Shown: positions 22,189 to 31,270 of the stretch, one piece after another
Position numbering within the stretch: position 1 is the stretch's first letter
Layout of the letters: each line of letters opens with the position of its first letter
From: Gammaproteobacteria bacterium
GTDB lineage: Bacteria > Pseudomonadota > Gammaproteobacteria > Steroidobacterales > PWYM01
Direction of reading: 5' to 3'
Assembly: GCA_020832005.1 (NCBI GenBank)
Contig: JAFIFN010000013.1
Coordinates: forward strand, 1-47,131
Length of the DNA stretch: 47,131 nucleotides
Made by a program: the position numbers and the translations under genes
Notes under the pieces: generated by a model
Told to the model about the DNA's origin: nothing
Database searches by the model: none
What the model saw: the letters and a program-made list of their open reading frames with translations, nothing else

Positions 22189-24474
22189 CTATTCGGGCAG
22201 GTGTGCGAGCTCGCGCGTCAGCGGTTCCACCAGCAGAATCAACTCGCCGTCGTCGCCCAGACGCACGCGCACGTGTCCGCCGTTATCGGCAAGCTTGCCG
22301 AACAACAGCTCCTCGGCCAACGGGCGCTTGACGTATTTCTGGATGATGCGCGCCATCGGCCGTGCACCCATCTTCGGATCGTAGCCCTTCTCGGCGATCC
22401 AGCGACGCGCATCGTCATCGAGTTCCAGCGTGACATGCTTGTCTTCGAGCTGGCCTTCGAGTTCGACCACCAGCTTGTCGACGACTCGCTGGACCGACAC
22501 CGGGTCGAGCGCGTTGAACTGGATAATGGCGTCCAGGCGATTGCGAAACTCGGGCGTGAACATGCGCTTGATGGCTTCCACGCCGTCGCTGACATGATCC
22601 TGGTTGGTGAAGCCGATCGAGGCACGGCTCATTTCCTGGGCACCGGCATTCGTGGTCATGACGATGGTGATATTGCGGAAATCCGCCTTGCGGCCGTTGT
22701 TGTCGGTCAGCGTGCCGTGGTCCATCACCTGCAGCAGCAGGTTGAAGACGTCCGGATGGGCCTTCTCGATCTCATCGAGCAGCAGCACGCAGTGCGGATT
22801 TTTTGATACCGCCTCTGTGAGCAGGCCGCCCTGGTCAAAACCCACGTAGCCAGGCGGCGCGCCGATCAGCCGCGAAACCGTGTGGCGCTCCATGTATTCG
22901 GACATGTCAAAACGAATCAGCTCCACGCCCATGATCAGGGCCAGCTGCCGGGTCACCTCGGTCTTGCCCACACCCGTGGGACCGGCGAACAGGAACGAAC
23001 CCACCGGCTTGTGCTCATCGCCCAGCCCTGAGCGCGACATCTTGATGGCTGAGGCCAGCACCGAGATCGCCTCGTCCTGACCGTAGATGACCAGCTTCAG
23101 ATCGCGCTCGAGATTGCGCAGCACATCGCGGTCGGTCGCTGAGACGCTCTTGGCCGGAATGCGGGCCATCTTCGCCACCACGCCCTGCACCAGCTCCACG
23201 TCAACCGTCTCGGGACGTTCGTCCTCGGGCATCAGGCGCACGCGCGCGCCGGCCTCGTCGATGACATCGATGGCCTTGTCGGGCAGGTGACGATCATTGA
23301 TGTGTTTGGCCGCGAGCTCGGCTGCGGCACGCAGCGCGGCATCGTCATAGCGCAGGCCGTGATGTTCCTCGAAGCGGCTCTTCAGGCCCTTGAGGATCTG
23401 GTAGGTCTCCTCAACCGAGGGCTCGGGCACATCGATCTTCTGGAAACGCCGGGCCAGCGCCCGGTCTTTCTCGAAAATGCCGCGATACTCGCTGTAGGTG
23501 GTCGACCCGATGCAACGCAGATCGCCGTTGGCCAGCACCGGCTTGATCAGGTTGGAGGCATCCATGACCCCGCCGGAGGCCGCGCCGGCGCCGATCACGG
23601 TATGGATTTCGTCAATGAACAGGATCGCACCGGGGTGCTTTTTCACTGCGGCCAGTACGCCCTTCAGGCGTTTTTCGAAATCGCCCCGATACTTGGTACC
23701 GGCAACCAGCGAACCCATATCCAGCGCAAAGATGACAGCATTGCGCAGGATCTCGGGGACTTTCTCCTCGACGATCAGCCGCGCGAGTCCCTCGGCGATG
23801 GCCGTCTTGCCCACGCCGGCCTCACCGACGAACAGCGGGTTGTTCTTGCGCCGACGGCACAGGATCTGCACCGTGCGCTCGATCTCCAGTTCGCGGCCGA
23901 TCAGCGGATCGATGCGACCCTCCTCGGCGAGCTTGTTGAGGTTGGTGGCGAAGCGCTCGAGGGCGTCGCCGCCTTCCGGATCCTTTTCGCCGGCCACGGC
24001 GTCGGCGTCATCGGCAGGCTGCTCAGGGCCGGGCTCGCCGGCCTTGGAGATGCCGTGAGACAGGAAATTCACCACGTCGAGGCGCGAGACATCCTGCAGG
24101 GCCAGCAGATAAGTGGCCTGGGACTGTTTCTCGCCGAAGATCGCGACCAGCACATTGGCCGCCGAGACCTCTTTCTTGCCGCTGGACTGAACGTGAAACA
24201 CCGCGCGCTGGAGCACGCGCTGGAACCCCAGCGTGGGCTGCACGTCGCTGTCCTCGTCGCCCTGGGCCAGGCGCGGGGTCGATTCATCGATGAACGCCTG
24301 GAGATCCTGACGCAGTCGGTCGAGATCCGCGCCACAGGAGCGCAGGATCTCGGCCACGCGCGGAACCTCCACGAGTGCCAGCAGCAAGTGCTCCACGGTC
24401 ATGAACTCGTGGCGCTTCTCGCGGGCGTTCTGGAAAGCCTCATTCAGGCAGAATTCAAGCTCGCTTGAGAGCAT
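22189..24474 (-). CDS. clpA: ATP-dependent Clp protease ATP-binding subunit ClpA
   Basis: ClpA unfolds proteins and feeds them to ClpP. I start it at [34 protein letters not shown], giving 761 residues, close to E. coli. Order: N-terminal Clp repeat domain (ClpS-binding), first AAA+ module with GEAGVGKTAIAEG and FIDEIHTVIGAG, second module with GPTGVGKTEVTRQ and LLLDEIEKAHPDVFN, and the IGF-type loop region (RASIGFTNQ). It follows clpS with the stop and start sharing one base. Confidence 0.97.
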   Translation of the reverse strand: MLSSELEFCLNEAFQNAREKRHEFMTVEHLLLALVEVPRVAEILRSCGADLDRLRQDLQAFIDESTPRLAQGDEDSDVQPTLGFQRVLQRAVFHVQSSGKKEVSAANVLVAIFGEKQSQATYLLALQDVSRLDVVNFLSHGISKAGEPGPEQPADDADAVAGEKDPEGGDALERFATNLNKLAEEGRIDPLIGRELEIERTVQILCRRRKNNPLFVGEAGVGKTAIAEGLARLIVEEKVPEILRNAVIFALDMGSLVAGTKYRGDFEKRLKGVLAAVKKHPGAILFIDEIHTVIGAGAASGGVMDASNLIKPVLANGDLRCIGSTTYSEYRGIFEKDRALARRFQKIDVPEPSVEETYQILKGLKSRFEEHHGLRYDDAALRAAAELAAKHINDRHLPDKAIDVIDEAGARVRLMPEDERPETVDVELVQGVVAKMARIPAKSVSATDRDVLRNLERDLKLVIYGQDEAISVLASAIKMSRSGLGDEHKPVGSFLFAGPTGVGKTEVTRQLALIMGVELIRFDMSEYMERHTVSRLIGAPPGYVGFDQGGLLTEAVSKNPHCVLLLDEIEKAHPDVFNLLLQVMDHGTLTDNNGRKADFRNITIVMTTNAGAQEMSRASIGFTNQDHVSDGVEAIKRMFTPEFRNRLDAIIQFNALDPVSVQRVVDKLVVELEGQLEDKHVTLELDDDARRWIAEKGYDPKMGARPMARIIQKYVKRPLAEELLFGKLADNGGHVRVRLGDDGELILLVEPLTRELAHLPE

Positions 24475-24806
24475 CAGACCTCTTCCATTGTGCACAGCAG
24501 CGGGTGTTGGTGCTGCCGTGCGTAGCCGGTCACCTGGGCGACCTTGGTTTCGGCGATCTCGAAGGTGAATACACCACACACACCCTTTCCCTTGGTATGG
24601 ACTTCGAGCATCACGCGCGTGGCCTTCTGGCGATCCATCGAGAAGACATGCTGGAGCACATCCACGACAAATTCCATCGGCGTGTAATCATCATTGAGCA
24701 GGAGCACCTGGTAGAGCGGCGGCTTTTTGAGCTTTGGCTTGGCCTCTTCAACTGCCAGTCCACGATCATCGCCTCCCTGCTGGTGCTCATCATCCGAACC
24801 CGACAT
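24474..24806 (-). CDS. clpS: ClpS adaptor for ClpAP
   Basis: ClpS binds N-degron substrates and hands them to ClpA. I start it at [12 protein letters not shown] (110 residues), giving a short acidic, disordered N-tail as expected. The core has [55 protein letters not shown]; the [10 protein letters not shown] stretch lines the N-degron pocket. It is translationally coupled to clpA. Confidence 0.97.
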   Translation of the reverse strand: MSGSDDEHQQGGDDRGLAVEEAKPKLKKPPLYQVLLLNDDYTPMEFVVDVLQHVFSMDRQKATRVMLEVHTKGKGVCGVFTFEIAETKVAQVTGYARQHQHPLLCTMEEV

Positions 24807-25119
24807 GCTTCTCGTTACCCTCTCGCCCGCCATCCCGGCAGGCCGGTTTGATCTACCTTCAGATATATGGGGCAGGCTTGAACGCTTTGCAAGCCGGAAC
24901 TTCCTGCCCGAACCTGCATCATACCCTGCCACCGCCCACGCACTTCACGCAAGATTCTTCATCACCCATTGAGACAATGCTCGCAAGTTATAATCACTGA
25001 TGACATTTTTCCTTTGCCAGCCGCTTGTTAGGGGGCATGGCAGAGGCTATGATCGTTGCTTCTATGACCCGTAGCGTCGGCATAAGGTTCGGCCGCTCGC
25101 ACCGGAGCACGTACACCAG
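24807..25119. other. Divergent intergenic region, clpS / gspC
   Basis: This 313-bp region holds no gene. A perfect TATAAT at 24989-24994 on the plus strand is the best -10 candidate for the gsp operon, but the nearest TTGAGA is only 14 bases upstream, and the 17-base position reads CCATTG. A promoter is therefore plausible, not secure. I found no terminator or operator. Confidence 0.45.
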
Positions 25120-26046
25120 ATGCAGTTGACCGAAAGACTCGGAAGCGTGGACACCCAGGCCGCGCTGGCGTGGGCCAATCGCCGGCTGCCTCCATGGGTC
25201 GTGGTATTGCTGGTGATCGCGATCGCCTGGCAGCTTGCCCGCATGACCTGGCTGGTGCTGACCCCGGGCGTGGATCCTGCGGCGATTCCGGCCCTGCCGA
25301 CACCGTCCGGTTCAGCTTCCGCTGCCGTCCAGTCCCGGGACTTCGATGTGCAGCGTATCGTCGCCGCCCAGCTGTTCGGGCGCCTCAGCGATGAGCCGGC
25401 ACCCGTCGTCGAGCAACCCCAACAGGTCGATGTGCCAGAGACCCGCCTGAACCTGCAGCTGCGCGGGGTGATCGCCGAGGATGACCCTGAACGCGGTGTT
25501 GCGATCATCGCGGATAATCGCGGGCGTGATCAGCTCTACCGGGTCGGCCAGCAGGTGCCCGGGGGCGCACGCCTGCACGCGGTCCACGCCGAGCAGGTGG
25601 TGCTCAACCGCGCAGGCTCGCTGGAGAGCCTGCGTCTGCCGAAGGAATTTCCCGCCGAAAGCGCTCAGCGCGCCTCGCCGCGGCCCGGCGGTGTTGTGCG
25701 CCCGCAGCAGGACGGCTCGTCAGTGCGACAAGTCATTTCCGACAATGCTGCCCGGATCACGGAAATCCTGCGCGTGCAACCTTATATGGAAGGAGGCAAT
25801 ATGCGCGGCTACCGGGTCTATCCGGGCCGCAACCGCCAGCAGTTCACCGCGCTGGGTCTGCAGCCGGGCGACCTGGTCGTGGAGATCAACGGACAGCCGA
25901 TGAATGACCCCAGCCGCGGCCTGGAAATCTTTGCCGAACTTGGCGATGCGACATCGGTCAGCATCACGCTGGAGCGCGAGGGCGTAACGGAGACGATGAT
26001 GCTTGACACCTCACAGCTGGCATCCGCTGCGGGGGCCTCGCAATGA
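25120..26046 (+). CDS. gspC: Type II secretion protein GspC
   Basis: GspC links the inner-membrane platform to the secretin and helps choose substrates. The 308-residue protein has one membrane span (about residues 27-47, VVVLLVIAIAWQLARMTWLVL) and a periplasmic homology region with LNLQLRGVIAEDDPERGVAIIADNRGRDQLYRVGQQVPGGARL. A C-terminal PDZ domain reads FTALGLQPGDLVVEINGQPMNDPSRGLEIF. This is the full GspC architecture. It overlaps gspD by 4 bp and starts gspCDEF. Confidence 0.93.
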   Translation: MQLTERLGSVDTQAALAWANRRLPPWVVVLLVIAIAWQLARMTWLVLTPGVDPAAIPALPTPSGSASAAVQSRDFDVQRIVAAQLFGRLSDEPAPVVEQPQQVDVPETRLNLQLRGVIAEDDPERGVAIIADNRGRDQLYRVGQQVPGGARLHAVHAEQVVLNRAGSLESLRLPKEFPAESAQRASPRPGGVVRPQQDGSSVRQVISDNAARITEILRVQPYMEGGNMRGYRVYPGRNRQQFTALGLQPGDLVVEINGQPMNDPSRGLEIFAELGDATSVSITLEREGVTETMMLDTSQLASAAGASQ

Positions 26047-28064
26047 GAATGACCGTGGCGGTGTGGCCGGCCCATCAGGCGCACCCCATGGCTGCGCGGG
26101 TAAGCGGGTTTTTCAGCGGCAGCCGTCTGGCGTGGCTGCTGCTCATGGCGGTGTTCGCGGCACCTGCCGTGCATGCACAATCGATCAAGCCCAACTACCG
26201 CGAAGCAGATATCCGCCAGATCGCCGAGGCGGTCAGCGAGGTCACCGGGCGTAACTTCATCCTGGATCCGCGTGTCAATGCGAAGGTCACGATGCTCTCG
26301 GCCACGCCGATGACGCCTGATGCCTTCTACCAGACCTTTCTGTCGATCCTGCAGGTCTATGGCTTCGTCGCCGTGGATACCGGCGACATCGTGCGCATCG
26401 TGCCCGATGCCAACGCCCGTCAGTTCCCTGATGCCGAGCGCGGTCGCGGCGATGAATTCATCACGCGCGTGCTGCAGCTTGAAAATACCGGTGCGGCACA
26501 GCTGGTGGCCATCCTGCGCCCGTTGATTCCCCAGTACGGTCACCTCGGGGCGCACCCGCAATCCAACGTCCTGATCATTTCCGATCGTGCGGCCAATGTC
26601 GCGCGCATGGAGCGCATCATCGCGCGCATCGACCGCGCAGCCGAGGAAGACATCGAAGTCATCCCGCTGCAGCATGCCAGTGCCGGCGATCTGGCCAATA
26701 TGCTGCGCACGCTGGTGCAGAACACCCAGGCGGCGGCAGGCGGCACACCGATGCCGCAGCTGCTGGCCGATACCCGCACCAACAGCCTGCTGCTCAGCGG
26801 ACCGTCCTCCGGACGTCTGCGCATGCGCGCGCTGATCGCGCATCTCGACACCCCGGTCGAGGCAGGCGGTGACACCCAGGTGCGCTACCTGGCCTACTCG
26901 GATGCCGAGGATCTCGCCGGGCGCCTGCAGCAGCGTTTTGCGGAAGGCACACGGCGCGAGGATGCCACCCAGCAGGTCAGCATCTGGGCCGATCAGCAGA
27001 CCAATGCGCTGGTGGTCACGGCACCGCCGGGCGACATGCGCGCGATCATGGGCATCGTCGACCGGCTTGATATCCGGCGCGCCCAGGTACTGGTCGAGGC
27101 GATCATCGTCGAGGTGTCCTCCGACAAGGCCGCGGAACTGGGGGTGACCTGGGCGATCGACGGTTCCCGTGATTCCAATGCCATCGGCGTGACGAACTTC
27201 CCCGGTGCCGGCGCAGGGGTGGTCCAGCTCGGCGGCGCACTGGCCGGCGACGTCCCCAACCTCGGTGCCCTGCCCTCCGGGGTGACCATCGGCGTGGGCC
27301 GCATCAGCCGCAGTGGTACCAGTTTTGCAGCGATCCTGAGCGCACTGCAGGGCGATGCCAACACCAACATCATCTCCACCCCCTCGATCGTCACGCTCGA
27401 CAACGAGGAGGCCGAGATCAAGGTCGGCCAGCGCGTCCCCTTTCTTACCGGGCAGTTCTCCACTGTAGGCACCGGTGGAGGTGCCCAGCCCGTCAACCCC
27501 TTCCAGACGATTCAGCGTGAGGATGTCGGCACGCTGCTCAAGATCACTCCGCAGATCAACCGTGCCGACTCGGTGATCCTGCGTATCCGTCAGGAGATCT
27601 CCAGCATCAGCGCCGGCACGGGCGGTGCCGTGGACCTGATCACCAACAACCGCGAAATCAGCACGACGGTAATCGTCGAGGACGGCGACATCCTCGTGCT
27701 CGGCGGATTGATCGACGACACGCTGCGCGAAAGCGAACAGCGCGTGCCGGTGCTCGGCAGCATCCCGATCCTGGGCCATCTGTTCCGCGCGCGCAGCACG
27801 CAGAAGGTCAAGACCAACCTGATGGTTTTCATCAGGCCGCGCATCATGCGTGACGGTCTCAGCGCGACGATGGCCACGGACCAGAAGTACAACTACATCC
27901 GAGACATCCAGCTCGGTGACGAAGGCCGCAGCGTGCCGCTGATGCGCGATGCCGAGCGCCCCAGGCTGCCCATGCTCGATCTGCGCGATCTGCCTGACGC
28001 GGATACCGGTGAATCCGGGGCGCGCAGTGATGCAGAGCGTGAGGACGATGGCCGCGAGGATTGA
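26043..28064 (+). CDS. gspD: Type II secretion secretin GspD
   Basis: GspD forms the outer-membrane channel. The 673-residue precursor has a signal peptide ending VHAQ, then the N0 domain (NYREADIRQIAEAVSEVTGRNFILDPRVNAKVTMLS). Three N-domain repeats follow (for example LQLENTGAAQLVAILRPLIPQYG and ALIAHLD). The secretin core carries IKVGQRVPFLTGQF and VPVLGSIPILGHLFRARSTQKVKTNLMVFIRPRI. No pilotin-binding S-domain is obvious after the core. The gene overlaps gspC by 4 bp, and gspE starts within its 3' end. Confidence 0.96.
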   Translation: MRMTVAVWPAHQAHPMAARVSGFFSGSRLAWLLLMAVFAAPAVHAQSIKPNYREADIRQIAEAVSEVTGRNFILDPRVNAKVTMLSATPMTPDAFYQTFLSILQVYGFVAVDTGDIVRIVPDANARQFPDAERGRGDEFITRVLQLENTGAAQLVAILRPLIPQYGHLGAHPQSNVLIISDRAANVARMERIIARIDRAAEEDIEVIPLQHASAGDLANMLRTLVQNTQAAAGGTPMPQLLADTRTNSLLLSGPSSGRLRMRALIAHLDTPVEAGGDTQVRYLAYSDAEDLAGRLQQRFAEGTRREDATQQVSIWADQQTNALVVTAPPGDMRAIMGIVDRLDIRRAQVLVEAIIVEVSSDKAAELGVTWAIDGSRDSNAIGVTNFPGAGAGVVQLGGALAGDVPNLGALPSGVTIGVGRISRSGTSFAAILSALQGDANTNIISTPSIVTLDNEEAEIKVGQRVPFLTGQFSTVGTGGGAQPVNPFQTIQREDVGTLLKITPQINRADSVILRIRQEISSISAGTGGAVDLITNNREISTTVIVEDGDILVLGGLIDDTLRESEQRVPVLGSIPILGHLFRARSTQKVKTNLMVFIRPRIMRDGLSATMATDQKYNYIRDIQLGDEGRSVPLMRDAERPRLPMLDLRDLPDADTGESGARSDAEREDDGRED

Positions 28065-29568
28065 GCCGACGCTGGCCGAGGCAAACACGGCAGCGCCCGA
28101 GCGCGGCCCCAGGAGGCTGTCCTTTGCGTTCGCCAAGCGCCACGGGGTCCTGCTGCGCGACTCTGTCGCCGGCCGGGTCGACGTGGTTCACCGCCCCGGC
28201 ATCCAGCCTGCCACGCTGGCCGAGATCCGCCGCTTCGCCGGGCTGCCGCTGCACCTGATCCCGGTCGATGCCGAGCAGTTCGATCAGCTGCTGCGCGAGG
28301 CCTACGAGGGCGGCAACGCCGGCGCCACCAAGATGGTCGATGGGCTGGAAGAGGACATGGACCTCTTCGAGGTGGCCCAGGCGCTGCCCGAGCCCTCCGA
28401 CCTGCTCGAAAGCGAGGATGACGCCCCGATCATTCGCCTGATCAACGCGGTGCTTACGCAGGCCATCAAGGATGATGCCTCGGATATCCACATCGAACCC
28501 TTCGAGAACCGGCTCGTCGTGCGTTTTCGTATCGACGGCGTACTGCGCGAGGTGCTGACCTCGCGCCGCGCAGTCGCGCCACTGGTGGTCTCGCGCATCA
28601 AGGTGATGTCGAAGCTCGACATCGCCGAGAAGCGACTGCCACAGGACGGCCGCATCAGCCTGCGCATTGCCGGACGGGCCGTGGATGTGCGTGTCTCGAC
28701 CATGCCGTCCGGTCATGGCGAGCGCGTCGTGCTGCGACTGCTCGACAAGCAGGCAGGGCGGCTGGACCTCGAACGCCTGGGCATGGACCCGAAAACCCAG
28801 GCCGCGACCGACATGCTCATCCACCGACCCTACGGCATCATCCTGGTCACCGGCCCCACCGGCTCGGGCAAAACCACGACGCTGTATGCCGCGCTGGAGC
28901 GCATCAACGATCACTCCCGTAACATCATGACCGTCGAGGATCCCATCGAGTACTACATCGACGGTATCGGTCAGACCCAGGTCAACACCAAGGTGGAAAT
29001 GACCTTCGCACGTGGCCTGCGTGCGATCCTGCGCCAGGACCCCGACGTTGTCATGGTGGGCGAGATCCGTGACCTGGAAACCGCCGAGATTGCCGTCCAG
29101 GCGAGTCTGACCGGTCATCTCGTGCTCTCGACGCTGCACACCAATACCGCCGTGGGCGCGATCACCCGCCTGCGCGATATCGGGGTCGAACCCTACCTGC
29201 TGTCGTCCAGCCTGATCGGCGTGATGGCCCAACGCCTGGTACGCGTGCTCGACCCCGAGCACAGCGAAGCGTACCAGGCAGCCGAATACGAATGCCGTGC
29301 GCTGAACGTCGATCCGGCCAATCCGCCGACGCTGTACCGGCCAAGACCGGGCTCGGAGCTGAACGGTTTTCGCGGGCGCACCGGCATCTACGAGCTGATC
29401 GTGGTCGACGATGCAATGCGGACCATGATCCACGACGGTGCCAGCGAACAGGCCCTGGAGCGCCACGCGCGGGCGCACAGCCCGGGCATTCGCGATGATG
29501 GTCGGCGTCGTGTCCTCGCGGGCACGACGACGATCGATGAAGTCGTGCGCGTCACACGCGATGACTGA
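28048..29568 (+). CDS. gspE: Type II secretion ATPase GspE, lacking the tetracysteine motif
   Basis: GspE is the cytoplasmic ATPase driving pseudopilus assembly. I start at MAARIEPTLAEA (506 residues), inside the gspD tail; ATG 28030 is an alternative. Features are FAFAKRHGVLL, the Asp-box region DDASDIHIEPFENRLVVRFRIDGVLR, Walker A GPTGSGKTTT (about residue 270), Walker B VVMVGEIRDLETAEIA, and the His-box LSTLHTNTAVGAITRL. The two CxxC pairs usually found before GYRGRTGIYELL are absent: the matching places read LDPEHS and PGSELN before GFRGRTGIYELI. Confidence 0.95.
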   Translation: MAARIEPTLAEANTAAPERGPRRLSFAFAKRHGVLLRDSVAGRVDVVHRPGIQPATLAEIRRFAGLPLHLIPVDAEQFDQLLREAYEGGNAGATKMVDGLEEDMDLFEVAQALPEPSDLLESEDDAPIIRLINAVLTQAIKDDASDIHIEPFENRLVVRFRIDGVLREVLTSRRAVAPLVVSRIKVMSKLDIAEKRLPQDGRISLRIAGRAVDVRVSTMPSGHGERVVLRLLDKQAGRLDLERLGMDPKTQAATDMLIHRPYGIILVTGPTGSGKTTTLYAALERINDHSRNIMTVEDPIEYYIDGIGQTQVNTKVEMTFARGLRAILRQDPDVVMVGEIRDLETAEIAVQASLTGHLVLSTLHTNTAVGAITRLRDIGVEPYLLSSSLIGVMAQRLVRVLDPEHSEAYQAAEYECRALNVDPANPPTLYRPRPGSELNGFRGRTGIYELIVVDDAMRTMIHDGASEQALERHARAHSPGIRDDGRRRVLAGTTTIDEVVRVTRDD

Positions 29569-29596
29569 CATGCCTGAGCGCTGATCCCCGGCCGCC

Positions 29597-30811
29597 ATGG
29601 GTGCCTTCGAATACGTAGCCGTCGACGCCACGGGGCGTGAGCGCAAGGGTGTCCTCGAGGGTGACACCCCGCGCCATGTGCGCAGTCTGCTGCGCGAGCG
29701 GGAATTGCTGCCGCTGGAAGTCAACGAGGTCTCCCAGCGCGGCGACATCCGCCGTGGCCGAAAACCTCTGCGCCGTGGTATCAGCGCCGGTGATCTGACG
29801 CTGTTCACGCGCCAGCTCGCCACGCTGGTACGCTCCGGCCTGCCGCTCGAAGAAGCACTCTCGGCGGTCGGCGAGCAGACTGAAAAGCCCCGCGTGAAAA
29901 GTGTCATCGTAGGCGTACGGGCCAAGGTCATGGAGGGCCATGCGCTGGCCGACGGACTGGGGGATTTCCCGCAGGCTTTCCCCGAGCTGTATCGGGCCAC
30001 GGTGTCTGCCGGCGAGCAGTCCGGGCATCTCGATGGCGTGCTGGAGCGACTGGCCGACTACACCGAGAGCCGTCAGCGCCTGCGCCAGCAGGTGGCCAGT
30101 GCCCTGGCCTACCCGTGCGTGCTGATCCTGATGGCCCTGGGCATCATCGCGTTGATGATGACCTATGTCGTGCCCAAGGTGGTCAGCGTATTCGAGACCT
30201 CGGGGCAATCGCTGCCGGTGCTCACACGCGGCCTGATCGGGCTGAGTGACTTTTCCCGCGACTATGGCCTGTTCGTCGTCATCGCACTGGTGGTCGGTTT
30301 CTTCGGTTTTCGTCGCGCGCTGCGCAACGAGTCCGTGCGCATGCGCTGGGATCGCTTCAAGCTGCGCCTGCCGATCCTGGGCCGGCTGACACGGGCGCTC
30401 AACACCTCGCGGTTCACGCGCACGCTGGCGATTCTCGCCGGCAGCGGCGTGGCGGTGCTCGATGCCCTGCGCATCGCAGGCCAGGTGGTGGAGAACCTGC
30501 CGATGCGCCGGGCCATCGAGGACGCCGCAGCGCGCGTGCGCGAAGGCGCCGGGATTGCCCGCTCGCTGGCCGCCAGCCGGCTGTTTCCGCCGATGATGGT
30601 GCACCTGATTGCCAGCGGCGAGACCAGCGGACGGCTTGAGGAGATGCTCGGACGCACCGCCGACAACCAGGAAAACGAGATCAACACCATCCTGACTACG
30701 GTCCTGGGCTTGCTGGCGCCCCTGGTGATCGTGCTGATGGGCGGCATGGTCCTGATCATCGTCCTGGCCATCCTGCTGCCGATCATCAACATGAACCAGC
30801 TGGTGATGTAG
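29597..30811 (+). CDS. gspF: Type II secretion inner-membrane platform protein GspF
   Basis: GspF is the polytopic platform protein contacting GspE. The 404-residue protein has the FEYVAVDATGRERKGVLEGDTPRHVRSLLRE opening and two T2SF domains (LTLFTRQLATLVRSGLPLEEALSAV and FTRTLAILAGSGVAVLDALRIAGQV). Three membrane spans are near residues 175, 225 and 380. Length and motifs are standard. A terminator overlaps its stop codon, so the operon ends here with no gspG following. Confidence 0.96.
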   Translation: MGAFEYVAVDATGRERKGVLEGDTPRHVRSLLRERELLPLEVNEVSQRGDIRRGRKPLRRGISAGDLTLFTRQLATLVRSGLPLEEALSAVGEQTEKPRVKSVIVGVRAKVMEGHALADGLGDFPQAFPELYRATVSAGEQSGHLDGVLERLADYTESRQRLRQQVASALAYPCVLILMALGIIALMMTYVVPKVVSVFETSGQSLPVLTRGLIGLSDFSRDYGLFVVIALVVGFFGFRRALRNESVRMRWDRFKLRLPILGRLTRALNTSRFTRTLAILAGSGVAVLDALRIAGQVVENLPMRRAIEDAAARVREGAGIARSLAASRLFPPMMVHLIASGETSGRLEEMLGRTADNQENEINTILTTVLGLLAPLVIVLMGGMVLIIVLAILLPIINMNQLVM

Positions 30812-30838
30812 CGTCGCTACCCCCCTGCGGCGCTTTTT
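30810..30838 (+). terminator. Terminator closing gspCDEF
   Basis: The 8-bp stem AGCGTCGC / GCGGCGCT has one G-U pair and a 9-base C-rich loop, and is followed by TTTT. It overlaps the gspF stop codon. This indicates that transcription ends after gspF. Confidence 0.7.
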
Positions 30839-30905
30839 CAACCGCCGTCAAACGGCTGAAACACAATCCACTGAGTATTTCGCTTTCGCAAGGCCTTCGG
30901 GGGTA

Positions 30906-30934
30906 TTGCGTGGACATGATTTCGGGTTTATAAA
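30906..30934 (+). promoter_or_regulatory. Sigma-70-type promoter for the small acidic protein
   Basis: TTGCGT and TATAAA are separated by exactly 17 bases. The start point should be near 30941. The TTG start of the track ORF is the first codon of this -35 element, so the protein must begin further downstream. Confidence 0.6.
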
Positions 30935-30983
30935 TCGCTGCGCGGCCGGCAGTAGCCGCAGCCCTCCGGGGTTTAGGGTTCCT

Positions 30984-31241
30984 GTGGAACTGCGTTATTG
31001 CGACGCCGATGACACCGAGGACGATGACGTGGCGCAGAAAGGCGACAGCGACGCCGATGAGTCCGACGATGACAACGACGAGGCAGAGGAGGTCGACGTG
31101 GAAGATATGAACGGTGATTTCGATACCGATACATCCTCGGTTGTCGGCAAGGACATGTCGGCAAGGCGTCGTCTCGAAGAACTGCTCGAGGAACGCCGTG
31201 CTGCGCGGGATCTCGAGGACTTCGAGGACTACGACTGCTAG
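30984..31241 (+). CDS. Small acidic protein, PA3496-like
   Basis: The GTG at 30984 is chosen because it follows the promoter and has AGGG five bases upstream, giving 85 residues. The N-terminal two-thirds is extremely acidic (runs such as DADESDDDNDEAEEVD) and probably disordered. The C-terminus, SARRRLEELLEERRAARDLEDFEDYDC, forms a charged helix like the ARRRIEDLLEE tail of the PA3496 family of small gammaproteobacterial proteins, annotated as putative envelope-integrity factors. That assignment rests on this tail alone. It converges on imuC; a short GC hairpin lies between but has no T run. Confidence 0.6.
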   Translation: MELRYCDADDTEDDDVAQKGDSDADESDDDNDEAEEVDVEDMNGDFDTDTSSVVGKDMSARRRLEELLEERRAARDLEDFEDYDC

Positions 31242-31270
31242 CCAGCCCGGGCCTTACGGCCTGGTCCTTA

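Noticed and set aside
24971-24994. TTGAGA ... TATAAT promoter ahead of gspC
   Set aside because: The spacing is only 14 bases, too short for a sigma-70 promoter; only the TATAAT is kept as a weak candidate.
25818-30000. Very long minus-strand ORFs (772 and 713 aa) opposite gspD, gspE and gspF
   Set aside because: They are antisense to clear secretion genes. Their peptides are Arg/His/Gln/Asp-rich without domains, as expected from high-GC codon bias on the opposite strand.
31247-31264. Terminator between the acidic protein gene and imuC
   Set aside because: A 7-bp stem with one wobble pair is present, but no T run follows on either strand.
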